From NCBI RefSeq assembly GCF_032380655.1, contig NZ_JAWDIY010000006.1:161717-225716 (forward strand): 64,000 nt of DNA, written 5' to 3'. Position numbers and translations under genes: made by a program. The notes beneath the pieces were generated by a model, which was not told the DNA's origin, did not search any database, and saw only the letters and a list, made by a program, of their open reading frames with translations. The DNA is from Diplocloster hominis (GTDB lineage Bacteria > Bacillota > Clostridia > Lachnospirales > Lachnospiraceae). Shown here in pieces: positions 16,946 through 24,917 of this stretch (the stretch's first letter is position 1; every line of letters starts with the position of its first letter).

Positions 16946-17925
16946 TGGAAAATTCACAGTCAAGAAAAGGAAAAGTTTTAAGAGGAAAGTTTGTGGACCT
17001 GTTTTGTTCCTACGGCTTGTGGATCATCTTTATTATACTGCTGGCTTATTTTGCCATTCAGTCGCCCAAGTTTTTGACACTCAGCAACGCGGTCAATGTC
17101 CTGCGCCTGTCCTCCACACTGGGAGTCGCGGTGGTCGGTATGTTCTTCGTACTGATTACCGGCGGAATTGATATTTCGGTTTCCGCCAACATGTATTTTT
17201 CAGCCGTGGTGGGAACGACACTGTTGAATAACCTGGGAGTGCCGCTGCCGCTGTGTTTTGCGGGGGCCTGTATAAGCGGCCTGCTGATCGGGTCGATCAA
17301 CGGATTCTTCGTGGCGAAGCTTAAGATGGTCCCGTTTATCACCACGCTGGCAACCTACAGTGTGGCCAGGGGTTTAGGACTTATGTTTACGAACCAGCAG
17401 ATGCTCTTCCTGGACAGCGTGGTTATGAAATTTTCGGGGGCAAAATTATTTGGAATCCCGCTGATCGTCTATATGTTCCTGATCGTTGTGCTGCTGGGAC
17501 ATTTTATCCTGACCAGAACCCAGTACGGGCGGCAGCTGTTTGCCTGCGGGAACAACCTGGCCGGTGCGAATAAGCTGGGGATTAACGGAACGAAAACCGT
17601 ATTTATAGCCTATCTGATCTGCGGCGGACTGGCCGGTATCGCTGGAATGATGAATGCCTGCATCTTAAGCGTAATCAATCCGAACTTTGCCATCAATGAC
17701 GAATTCGTGGTTATATCTTCAGCAGTTATCGGAGGAGCCAGCCTGTTTGGAGGAAAAGGGAAAATATTGCCGGGCGCCATTATCGGTATCGTTATGGTGC
17801 AGGTAATCACCAACGGCCTGACGATTACAGGAGCTTCCGCCTATGCGTTTACGATATTCAGAGGAATTATCATTTTTATCGCTGTTATGATGGACAGTAT
17901 TAAGTTCAGCGGCGAAATTCGGTAG
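16945..17925 (+). CDS. Ribose-type ABC transporter permease 2
   Basis: 326 residues, same permease family as 14434 with about eight to ten membrane segments. TGGIDISVSANMYFSAVVG and ISSAVIGGASLFGGKGKILPG are family landmarks. It starts at an overlapping TAATG, so it is coupled to the ATPase. Two different permeases suggest a heterodimeric channel as in AI-2 and rhamnose transporters rather than an RbsC homodimer. Confidence 0.88.
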   Translation: MENSQSRKGKVLRGKFVDLFCSYGLWIIFIILLAYFAIQSPKFLTLSNAVNVLRLSSTLGVAVVGMFFVLITGGIDISVSANMYFSAVVGTTLLNNLGVPLPLCFAGACISGLLIGSINGFFVAKLKMVPFITTLATYSVARGLGLMFTNQQMLFLDSVVMKFSGAKLFGIPLIVYMFLIVVLLGHFILTRTQYGRQLFACGNNLAGANKLGINGTKTVFIAYLICGGLAGIAGMMNACILSVINPNFAINDEFVVISSAVIGGASLFGGKGKILPGAIIGIVMVQVITNGLTITGASAYAFTIFRGIIIFIAVMMDSIKFSGEIR

Positions 17926-17981
17926 GACAAAGTATTCGTTTTATGCTATGCTGAAAGAAAAAGCGCGGAAGGTGTTGCAGG

Positions 17982-18776
17982 ATGTTAGAGAGAAAGTATA
18001 ACATTGAACGAAAATCTGAAGTCTTGAATTTGTTGGAGGAACAGGGAAAGGTAAATGTCAATCAGCTGTCGGATCTGTTAAACGTATCCAAAGAGACGAT
18101 CCGAAGGGATCTGAAGGAAATGGAGGATTCCGGCCTGATCCGCCGTACCCACGGCGGCGCGGTACTGTCCGACACTTCCAAAGGAGTGAAGGAGTATCCC
18201 TATCTGATGCGGGAAGTCCAGAATTATATGGAAAAAGACCGCATCTGCAGGGAAGCGGCCAAGACGATTCTGGACGGTGACACCATATTTATCGACAACA
18301 GTTCATCCACATTGAATATGATCCACCATATCCATAAGGATTACCAGGTGACGGTGATCACCAACTCCATCCGTCTGCTGCTGGATGCCTCTTTAATCGA
18401 GAATTCCAATCTGACGCTGATTTCCCTGGGTGGTGTGTTCCGGGCGAAGAATTTCTCGCTGACCGGTATTATGGCGAATGAGTGGATCAATAATTTCAGA
18501 CCCAATAAAGTATTTCTCTCCTGTTACGGGGTATACGAGGGAGAGGGATTCACAGACAGCAGTATCTATGAGATCGATGTGAAACGGCTGATGATGGAGA
18601 AGGCCCAGAAGGTGTATGTGCTGGCGGATTCCACCAAGTTCGGGAAAAAGGGAGTGGTATTCCTTTCCGATTTTTCGAAGGTGGATTATATCGTCACAGA
18701 CCGGGAGCTTTCGCCGGATAAAGCCAGGCTTATCGAATCCCAGGGAACCAGAATCGTGGTGGCCAGGGAGAATTAG
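17982..18776 (+). CDS. DeoR-family transcriptional regulator
   Basis: 264 residues. N-terminal DeoR helix-turn-helix at about 6-60 (KVNVNQLSDLLNVSKETIRRDL and the RRTHGGAVL wing), then the DeoRC sugar-phosphate sensor domain (GDTIFIDNSSSTLN, the NSIRLL loop and ADSTKFGKKG near the C terminus). It probably represses the surrounding sugar operon and is released by a phosphorylated intermediate. It sits 56 bases after the last permease and 34 bases before the kinase, so it is likely part of the same transcript. Confidence 0.9.
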   Translation: MLERKYNIERKSEVLNLLEEQGKVNVNQLSDLLNVSKETIRRDLKEMEDSGLIRRTHGGAVLSDTSKGVKEYPYLMREVQNYMEKDRICREAAKTILDGDTIFIDNSSSTLNMIHHIHKDYQVTVITNSIRLLLDASLIENSNLTLISLGGVFRAKNFSLTGIMANEWINNFRPNKVFLSCYGVYEGEGFTDSSIYEIDVKRLMMEKAQKVYVLADSTKFGKKGVVFLSDFSKVDYIVTDRELSPDKARLIESQGTRIVVAREN

Positions 18777-18810
18777 AAAGCAGCCGCATCGATGAGTGCG
18801 GAGGAATGAT

Positions 18811-20289
18811 ATGAAACAGATAGCATTTGATTTGGGTGCCAGCAGCGGAAAGGTGATGCTGGGAGAATTTGATGGAACATCTCTCACCACAGAGGTCATT
18901 CATCGGTTTCCTAACCGGCAGATCTGCGTGAGTAATCATCTGTACTGGAATTTCCTGGGGATCTATCAGAACCTCACGGAGGGGCTTTGCAAAGGCTGCG
19001 CTGCGGCCGGTGAGCCGCCGGTGAGTATCGGAATCGACGCGTACTGCAACGATTTTGGGCTGATCGGCAGAAACGGGGATCTCATCACTCAGGTCAGATG
19101 CTATCGTGATTTAAGGATGGCCAGAAACGAGGACGCGATCTACCGCATCATGTCCAGGCGGGAACTTCATGATCAGAACGGGAATCAAAATGCGCTGTTT
19201 AACACGCTGATCCAGCTGGCGGCTATGCGTCTGGAAGGAGACGGGTTCCTGCTGGAGCAGTGTGAGACCCTTCTGCATATCCCGGATCTGCTCACCTATT
19301 TTCTGACGGGACAGCGGCATTCGGAATACACGCTGGCCAGTGTAAGCCAAATGTTCCGGTGGGAGACATCGGACTGGGACCCTAAGATTCTGAGCCGGTT
19401 CCAGATTCCTGCAAAGCTGCTGGCTCCCATTATTATGCCGGGGACGGTGGCCGGCGTCATGACCAAAGAAGCAGCGGATGAGATCGGAGTGCCCCGCATG
19501 AAGGTGACGGCGGTGGGAGAGCACGATACGGCTTCTGCGGTGGCTGCGCTTCCGACCAATGAACCTCATGTGGCATACATAAGCAGCGGAACCTGGTCCC
19601 TGATGGGGGTGGAGATCCCGGAACCGGTGATCAATGCGCAGACCTACCGGTACAACATCGCCGTCGAAGGCGGTGTCGGAGGGCGGTACCGGATGCTGAA
19701 GAACGTGATGGGCCTCTGGCTGATCCAGGAATGCAGGCTTGAATACCTCAAGATGGGGATTGCATATGAATTTGCGGAACTGGTGGAAATGGCCGGAAGG
19801 GAAAAGCCTTTTGTCTCCCTGATTGACCCGGACGATGAAGCCTTCTATATGCCAGGGGATATGCTTCACAAGATCCGGGATACCTGTATCAGAACCGGAC
19901 AGCCGGTGCCGGAGACACCGGGACAGTTCATCCGGGTCATCGAAGAGAGCCTGGCTCTCAAATACCGCTGGGTGATGGAAACTCTGGAAAAAATACTGGG
20001 GTACCGCATCGAGTCCATTTATATTCTGGGTGGAGGCGGCAAGGATACGCTGCTAAACCAGCTCACTGCCAATGCGTGCGGACGGACCGTCTATGTAGGT
20101 CCGCAGGAGGCGGCGCTGACGGGGAATTTTCTGATGCAGCTGCAGGCGGCCGGGGCGATCGGGAATCTGGAACAGGGCCGGGAGATCATAGCCAGGTCCA
20201 CACAGATCGCGGTATATGAGCCACAGGATCAGAAGGCCTGGGAGGAAGCATACGAATATTTTTTGACACTCCTGCCACGATCGGAATAG
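18811..20289 (+). CDS. rhaB: FGGY-family carbohydrate kinase, rhamnulokinase-like
   Basis: 492 residues. FDLGASSGKVMLGEFDG is the ATP-binding start of the rhamnulokinase branch, and SIGIDAYCNDFGLI covers the catalytic-region Asp. SGTWSLMGVE and ILGGGGKDTLLNQL in the C-terminal half are also RhaB-like. Together with the L-rhamnose isomerase (24918) and class II aldolase (24182) it completes a rhamnose-type isomerase-kinase-aldolase route. GGAGG lies 6 bases before the ATG at 18811. A rare-hexulose substrate is an alternative. Confidence 0.8.
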   Translation: MKQIAFDLGASSGKVMLGEFDGTSLTTEVIHRFPNRQICVSNHLYWNFLGIYQNLTEGLCKGCAAAGEPPVSIGIDAYCNDFGLIGRNGDLITQVRCYRDLRMARNEDAIYRIMSRRELHDQNGNQNALFNTLIQLAAMRLEGDGFLLEQCETLLHIPDLLTYFLTGQRHSEYTLASVSQMFRWETSDWDPKILSRFQIPAKLLAPIIMPGTVAGVMTKEAADEIGVPRMKVTAVGEHDTASAVAALPTNEPHVAYISSGTWSLMGVEIPEPVINAQTYRYNIAVEGGVGGRYRMLKNVMGLWLIQECRLEYLKMGIAYEFAELVEMAGREKPFVSLIDPDDEAFYMPGDMLHKIRDTCIRTGQPVPETPGQFIRVIEESLALKYRWVMETLEKILGYRIESIYILGGGGKDTLLNQLTANACGRTVYVGPQEAALTGNFLMQLQAAGAIGNLEQGREIIARSTQIAVYEPQDQKAWEEAYEYFLTLLPRSE

Positions 20290-20363
20290 ATCGAGGGTGA
20301 CAGGGCGGGTAGTTATACGCTATTTTCGGGAGTTATGTAAACCTAAAAAGGGACACCAAAAGG

Positions 20364-20394
20364 GGACATGTCCATTTCGGTTTGGGACATGTCC
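20364..20394 (-). repeat. GGACATGTCC pair element (inverted orientation)
   Basis: Exact GGACATGTCC at 20364-20373 and 20385-20394. On the minus strand it reads GGACATGTCCCAAACCGAAA, then a second copy followed by CCTTTT, matching the elements at 32263 and 61651. It can fold as a stem with the two copies paired. It lies in the 294-base gap 20290-20583, which otherwise holds no gene, only AT-rich sequence and the AGGAGG before 20584. Confidence 0.85.
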
Positions 20395-20583
20395 AAATCA
20401 CAAAATCAGTATCCAATATGGTTTCCGGCCGGCAGATCAGGATCAACAATTATTCACCTTATATATTTCGGAAGTAACTGCTAATTGAAGATCAGCTATT
20501 TGAAAGATCAGCTAATTAAAAGATTTCTATTATTGAAAGTAACTTTTTAAACCATTCTAAATACAAATCAGGAGGAAAAGAGT

Positions 20584-21558
20584 ATGGCACTAAAATATGC
20601 TTGTATAACAGGATCATTAGGAAACCGGGTAGACCGCTTTATGTCAGGAGGCTACAAGGAAGATAACACAGCGGCCGACAGAATCGAGGGGCTGGCAAAA
20701 ACAGGTGTGGTGGAAGCACTGGAGCTTTGCTACGATCCGGACGGCGATGAGAAAGACCCGGTGGAGATTCAGGCTCTGGCGGACAAATACGGATTCAAAA
20801 TATCCGGTGTCAATGCACCGCTTAACGGAGATAAGCGTTTTGGTTATGGATCTCTTACGAACACGAACCCGGAATACCGGGCGCTGGCTGTTCAATATTG
20901 TAAAGACACCGTAGATTTTGCCAAAAAGGTAAACGCGGAGTTTGTAAACATCTGGATGGGAGAAGACGGTTTTGACTACGTGTTCCAGACCGATTATACC
21001 AGACAGTGGAATCTGATGGTGGAAGCGGTACGCGAGATCTGCGATTACGCACCGGATATGAAGATCGCGCTGGAATTCAAGCTTCGTGAGCCGAGGAACC
21101 GCTGTACTCTGGATACAGCCGGAAGTACTCTTCTGCTGGCAAAAGACGTGGACCGTAAAAATGTAGGGCTGACCGTGGATCTGGGCCATGTGTTCCAGGC
21201 ACAGGGAAATGTGGCTCAGGTAGTGGAAATGTGCGCAAATCACGGTATGCTGTATAATCTGCACATCAATGACAATTACAGCGCGTGGGATGATGATATG
21301 ATGCTGGGAAGTGTCCGCTATACAGAATATATCGAGCTGTGCTACTCCCTGAGAAAAATCGGATATGACGGCTGGACTTCCGTGGATATCTTCCCGTTCC
21401 GTGAAAATGGTTTTGCGGCTGCGGCAGAAAGTATCCGCATGATGCAGACCTTCGACCGGGCGGTGGATCTGATCGGCTATGAGAAGCTTACGGAATGTAT
21501 CAACGGCACGGACGCCACCAAAGTATTCGGCATGATCCGGGAAGCGGTATTTAAATAA
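20584..21558 (+). CDS. Xylose-isomerase-like TIM-barrel sugar isomerase/epimerase
   Basis: 324 residues, AP_endonuc_2 family barrel. Likely metal ligands are Glu164 (ALEFKLRE), Asp199 and His202 (TVDLGH) and His227 (NLHIND). Family members include tagatose/allulose 3-epimerases and hydroxypyruvate isomerase, as well as inosose-handling enzymes. In this operon it may epimerise or isomerise a free ketohexose before phosphorylation. AGGAGG is 10 bases before the ATG. The substrate is not determinable from sequence alone. Confidence 0.8.
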   Translation: MALKYACITGSLGNRVDRFMSGGYKEDNTAADRIEGLAKTGVVEALELCYDPDGDEKDPVEIQALADKYGFKISGVNAPLNGDKRFGYGSLTNTNPEYRALAVQYCKDTVDFAKKVNAEFVNIWMGEDGFDYVFQTDYTRQWNLMVEAVREICDYAPDMKIALEFKLREPRNRCTLDTAGSTLLLAKDVDRKNVGLTVDLGHVFQAQGNVAQVVEMCANHGMLYNLHINDNYSAWDDDMMLGSVRYTEYIELCYSLRKIGYDGWTSVDIFPFRENGFAAAAESIRMMQTFDRAVDLIGYEKLTECINGTDATKVFGMIREAVFK

Positions 21559-21572
21559 GGAGAGTGGTAGTT

Positions 21573-22664
21573 TTGAGAATGGAAATACAGGAAAAGCTGG
21601 CGCGGGTGCGGCAGTACCTGGAGGAAAATGCATACGACGGAGTATTATTTACCACCAATGAAAATTTCTGCTGGATGAGCGGAGGCAAATACGCTTACGT
21701 GGATAAAGGAACGGGAGCGGCAGCGTCAAAGCTATTGATTACCATGGACCATCAGTACGTGATCTGTAATTCCAGTGAACAATACCGGGTTACGCAGGAA
21801 GAACTGCCGCAGCAGGAATTCGGGTTAATCTCCTTTCTGTGGCATGAGTCGGAGGAAGAAGTGCTAAGACCCTACCTGGAGCAGAAGAAAATCATCAGTG
21901 ACAGCGGCGCGTTCGGCACACCTGACAAAGGAGCGGAGCTTCAGAAACTGCGCTATGTACTGACCCGGGAAGAGCTGGAGCGGTATCGGATGATCGGGCC
22001 GGAGAGTGCCGGGCTGCTGGAAGAATCCTGCCGGCGTATTCAAAGAGGCGAGACGGAATCAGAAATCGCAGGACGTACAACGGGAATGCTGATGGCAGCC
22101 GGATATCAGGTACCGGTGTGCCTGGTAGCGGCGGATGACAGACTGCAAAAGTTCCGCCACCCGATCCCCACCCAGCACAGGGTGAGTCAATACGCCATGG
22201 TAGCTGTGTGCGCCCAGAAATACGGGCTGACCGTATCCATGAGCCGGATTATTTCATTCGGGACACCGGACGGGGATAAAATGAAACGGATGGATGCGGT
22301 GACAAAGATAGATGCGGCTTATATCTGCGGTACAGAACCGGGAGTCCCGGTCAGAGATGTACTGCAGGCCGGTTACGATGCTTATAAGAAACTGGGGTAC
22401 GAGGAGGATTTTCATCTTCATCATCAGGGAGGCCCGCTGGGGTATCCGACCCGTGATTTCTGTACCACCTTCCGGAACCGGGAAGTGGTGCTGGACAGAC
22501 AGGCATTTTCATGGAACCCCACCATCGCGGGAGTCAAGTCGGAGGATACCTTCCTGGTTACAGATGACGGCCAGGAGATTATTTCCCATACCGGCGGCTG
22601 GGTCTACCGGGAGGTTACCTGCGGCGATAGAGTCCTTCTGCGGCCGGACATTTTGGTACGGTAG
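21573..22664 (+). CDS. M24 metallopeptidase-fold protein lacking metal ligands
   Basis: 363 residues with creatinase/aminopeptidase P layout: N-terminal domain (YDGVLFTTNENFCWMSGGKY) and a C-terminal pita-bread domain from about 130. In active M24 enzymes two Asp ligands occur in DxGxxxxGYxxDxTR; here that region reads AVCAQKYGLTVSMSRI with no Asp. HLHHQGGPLGYPTRD keeps the general HxGHGIG position and a Glu remains in the SEDTFLVTDDG segment. It is probably not a peptidase. TTG at 21573 is 9 bases after AGGAGA; ATG at 21579 is an alternative. Tightly packed in the sugar operon, 14 bases after the TIM-barrel gene. Confidence 0.75.
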   Translation: MRMEIQEKLARVRQYLEENAYDGVLFTTNENFCWMSGGKYAYVDKGTGAAASKLLITMDHQYVICNSSEQYRVTQEELPQQEFGLISFLWHESEEEVLRPYLEQKKIISDSGAFGTPDKGAELQKLRYVLTREELERYRMIGPESAGLLEESCRRIQRGETESEIAGRTTGMLMAAGYQVPVCLVAADDRLQKFRHPIPTQHRVSQYAMVAVCAQKYGLTVSMSRIISFGTPDGDKMKRMDAVTKIDAAYICGTEPGVPVRDVLQAGYDAYKKLGYEEDFHLHHQGGPLGYPTRDFCTTFRNREVVLDRQAFSWNPTIAGVKSEDTFLVTDDGQEIISHTGGWVYREVTCGDRVLLRPDILVR

Positions 22665-22675
22665 TTAAAAAGGGT

Positions 22676-22712
22676 GAATGACGGCGCAGTAAATGCGCTA
22701 CTGGAGGTAAAT
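22676..22712 (+). promoter_or_regulatory. Half copy of hairpin-SD leader element
   Basis: TGAATGA, then the hairpin GCGCA-GTAAA-TGCGC at 22684-22698, then TACTGGAGGTAAAT leading to the ATG at 22713. It matches the second half of the leader elements at 24888, 41573 and 56888. The first hairpin and the CATACC part are missing. Confidence 0.7.
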
Positions 22713-23573
22713 ATGGGAAATTGTTATCGGGAAGAGTTAGTCGGCGTGTTCGGATGCCCGATCGATGAAAATCCGACCGTTGTGGTTGCACAGGCGGCCT
22801 TTGAAGATCTGGGCATCCCGTATCGGTATCTGACGATTCTGGTGCACCCGGAGGATCTGGGAACCGCCATGAGCGCGCTGAAAGCACTGAATATGAAGGG
22901 AATACATCTGACTATACCTCATAAAGTGGAAGTGCTGAAATACCTGGACCATGTGGCTGAAGATGCCCGGATTATGGGTGCAGTCAATACGGTCTATGTA
23001 AAAGACAAAGAACTGTATGGGGAAAACACGGATGGAAAAGGATTTTTGACCTCGCTGAAAGAGGAAGGTGTATCCATAGAAGGGAAAACCGCCATGCTTC
23101 TGGGGGCCGGCGGAGCATCGAGAGCAATCGCAGTAGAGCTGGCCAATGCAGGAGCAAAAAAACTTCTGATCGCAAACCGCCCCGCATCGAAACGGGGAGA
23201 AGTACTGACCGATCTGATCCGGGAAAACACAAAGGCCGAAGCGGAGTATATATGCTGGGATCACACCCTTTCGATACCGGAGGAGGTGGATATCCTGGTG
23301 AATACCACGAATATCGGGCTGTATCCGGATACGGACCAGAAGCCGGATGTGGAATATGATACGGTTACCCCGCAGATGACCGTGTGTGACGTGATACCCA
23401 ATCATCCCCATACGTTGTTTTTGAAGGAAGCCGAGAAGCGTGGAGCCAAGAGCATCGACGGACTGGGTATGCTGGTAAATCAGGCGATCATCAGTTTCCG
23501 GTTCTGGACGGGCCGCACATGCAGCGCAGAGGTGATGCGTAAAGCTCTGAGCCGGGAATATGGGATCGAATAA
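22713..23573 (+). CDS. Shikimate/quinate dehydrogenase-family oxidoreductase (AroE-like)
   Basis: 286 residues. AroE features are HLTIPHK with Lys71 (catalytic base position), GENTDGKGF with Asp107, the nucleotide loop GAGGASRAIA near 130, and GMLVNQA near the C terminus. The shikimate-binding SxS motif normally found at the N terminus is absent: the segment reads GCPIDENPTVVVAQ. Together with its sugar operon this argues for a polyol or sugar-acid-like substrate rather than shikimate. ATG 22713 is chosen because GGAGG is 5 bases upstream; the longer frame reads through the leader repeat. Confidence 0.78.
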   Translation: MGNCYREELVGVFGCPIDENPTVVVAQAAFEDLGIPYRYLTILVHPEDLGTAMSALKALNMKGIHLTIPHKVEVLKYLDHVAEDARIMGAVNTVYVKDKELYGENTDGKGFLTSLKEEGVSIEGKTAMLLGAGGASRAIAVELANAGAKKLLIANRPASKRGEVLTDLIRENTKAEAEYICWDHTLSIPEEVDILVNTTNIGLYPDTDQKPDVEYDTVTPQMTVCDVIPNHPHTLFLKEAEKRGAKSIDGLGMLVNQAIISFRFWTGRTCSAEVMRKALSREYGIE

Positions 23574-23593
23574 CGGAAAGGAGGCGTTCTGCG

Positions 23594-24052
23594 ATGATCG
23601 CACTGGCGAGTGACCATGTGGGAATAGAATTGAAACGCTCCATCATGGAATATCTGGACGCGAATGGATATCCCTATGTGGATTATGGGACATATGACAC
23701 CGTCCGCTGTAATTACCCGGAATATGCGCTGAAAGCGGCTAACGCAGTGGCCAGCAAAGAATGCGACCGGGGAATCTTATGCTGTGGAACCGGAGTCGGT
23801 ATTTCTATAGCGGCCAACAAGGTGAAGGGAATCCGCTGCGTGGTCTGCAGTGATCCGTATTCCGCGCTTCTCTCCAGACAGCACAACGATTCGAATATGC
23901 TGGCGATGGGTTCCCGGGTGGTGGGAAAAGACCTGGCGCTGATGATTCTGGAATGCTGGCTTAACGGAGAGTACGAAGGCGGAAGACATGCGGTGAGGGT
24001 TCAGGAGATATCTCAGATCGAGACAACCGGAGAAATTAAAGAGACAGAATAA
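23594..24052 (+). CDS. rpiB: RpiB/LacAB-family sugar-phosphate isomerase
   Basis: 152 residues. ASDHVGIELK at the start, ILCCGTGVGISIAANKV with Cys64 at the RpiB catalytic position, and SRQHNDSNMLAMGSRVVG are family signatures. It isomerises ribose-5-P/ribulose-5-P or, as AlsI, allose-6-P to allulose-6-P, which would fit the AlsE and AlsK homologues upstream. AAAGGAGG lies before the ATG. The last codons (TTGEIKETE) are made by a 36-bp tandem repeat that continues past the stop. Confidence 0.85.
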   Translation: MIALASDHVGIELKRSIMEYLDANGYPYVDYGTYDTVRCNYPEYALKAANAVASKECDRGILCCGTGVGISIAANKVKGIRCVVCSDPYSALLSRQHNDSNMLAMGSRVVGKDLALMILECWLNGEYEGGRHAVRVQEISQIETTGEIKETE

Positions 24053-24115
24053 ATAGAAGGAACCGGAGAAATCAAAGAAATCGGATAAATAGACGGAATC
24101 GGAGAAATCAAAGGG
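24025..24115. repeat. 36-bp tandem repeat from rpiB 3' end into the spacer
   Basis: Units begin at 24025, 24061 and 24097 (period 36) with the shared sequence AAYCGGAGAAATYAAAG. The first unit encodes the RpiB C terminus, and the TAA stop lies inside it. 36 is a multiple of three, so the repeat could lengthen the protein without shifting frame if the stop changed. Confidence 0.8.
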
Positions 24116-24181
24116 ACCAGGGGGATTTCGCAGGAAAGACGGAACGAAACAAAGATGGTATGGAAAGGTAAGGTTGAGAAC

Positions 24182-24832
24182 ATGGAACATCTATCCTATA
24201 TGGAACTAAGAGAACAGATGGCGAAGGTAGCCCACTATATGTGGGACAGGAGGCTTACAAACGCGGCCGGAGGGAATTTTGCAGTCCTGGCGGAAGAAAA
24301 CCGTGTACTGATTTCTCCGTCCCTGATGTCGGAGCGGCATTTCTGTGAGATGAAACCGGAGGATTTTCTGCTGATCGATTATGACATGAACATATTGGAG
24401 GGCGCTGGAAAATTGTCCCGGGAAGGATATATGCATGTTCTCCTGCTTAAAAATTTTAAAAATATCGGCGCTACGATACATGCACATCCTCAGTATTGTA
24501 TGGCTTTTGTGGCCCAGAGTAAACCAATTCCCAACATCACAGAGGCCACTATGAAGCGGGGGCCTGTGGAATGTATCCCATATACCCAGGCTTATACAAC
24601 GAATCTGCATGAAGAGGTATACCGATACTTTGATGCACGCAGGGAACTGGCGGAAAAATATCCCATTGGCGCGATCATGCCGTTACACGGAGTGGTGGTA
24701 TCGGGTTCGGATCTGTTCATGGCGTACAGTATGCTGGAACGGATAGAAGCCGACGCTATGTGCAATATTTTCCGGGATCAGGTCAACAGCTGTGATTGTG
24801 TTACCGGACTTAAGGTTGAGAATGCGCAGTAA
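24182..24832 (+). CDS. Class II aldolase/adducin family, rhamnulose- or fuculose-1-phosphate aldolase-like
   Basis: 216 residues. Zinc ligands are His100 and His102 in GATIHAHPQY and His169 in MPLHGVVV; the phosphate-binding segment TNAAGGNFAV is near residue 26. Such enzymes split ketose-1-phosphates to dihydroxyacetone phosphate plus an aldehyde. It lies directly before rhaA, completing isomerase, kinase and aldolase. ATG 24182 follows AAGG by 8 bases. The stop codon falls inside a leader hairpin (24824-24838). Confidence 0.82.
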   Translation: MEHLSYMELREQMAKVAHYMWDRRLTNAAGGNFAVLAEENRVLISPSLMSERHFCEMKPEDFLLIDYDMNILEGAGKLSREGYMHVLLLKNFKNIGATIHAHPQYCMAFVAQSKPIPNITEATMKRGPVECIPYTQAYTTNLHEEVYRYFDARRELAEKYPIGAIMPLHGVVVSGSDLFMAYSMLERIEADAMCNIFRDQVNSCDCVTGLKVENAQ

Positions 24833-24917
24833 ATGTGCCGCTGGAGGAAAGGCTGAACCTTTAGAGTTCATCCATACCTGAATGAAAGGCGCAGTAAATG
24901 CGCCGCTGGAGGAAAAT
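24824..24917 (+). promoter_or_regulatory. Two tandem hairpin-SD leader elements before rhaA
   Basis: Copy 1: GCGCAGTAAATGTGC (24824-24838) then CTGGAGGAAA (24841-24850); it contains the stop codon of the aldolase gene. Copy 2: TGAAC-CTTTAGA-GTTCA hairpin, CATACCTGAAT (24873-24883), hairpin GGCGCAGTAAATGCGCC (24888-24904), CTGGAGGAAAAT and the ATG at 24918. The Shine-Dalgarno of copy 1 abuts hairpin 1 of copy 2, exactly as in the array at 41573. Confidence 0.8.

Noticed and set aside
20644..21633. 329-codon minus-strand frame opposite the TIM-barrel isomerase
   Set aside because: The plus strand encodes a clear family member with conserved metal residues; the minus frame shows no domain.
22737..23603. 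288-codon minus-strand frame opposite the AroE-like gene
   Set aside because: Shadow frame with no ribosome binding site or family signature.
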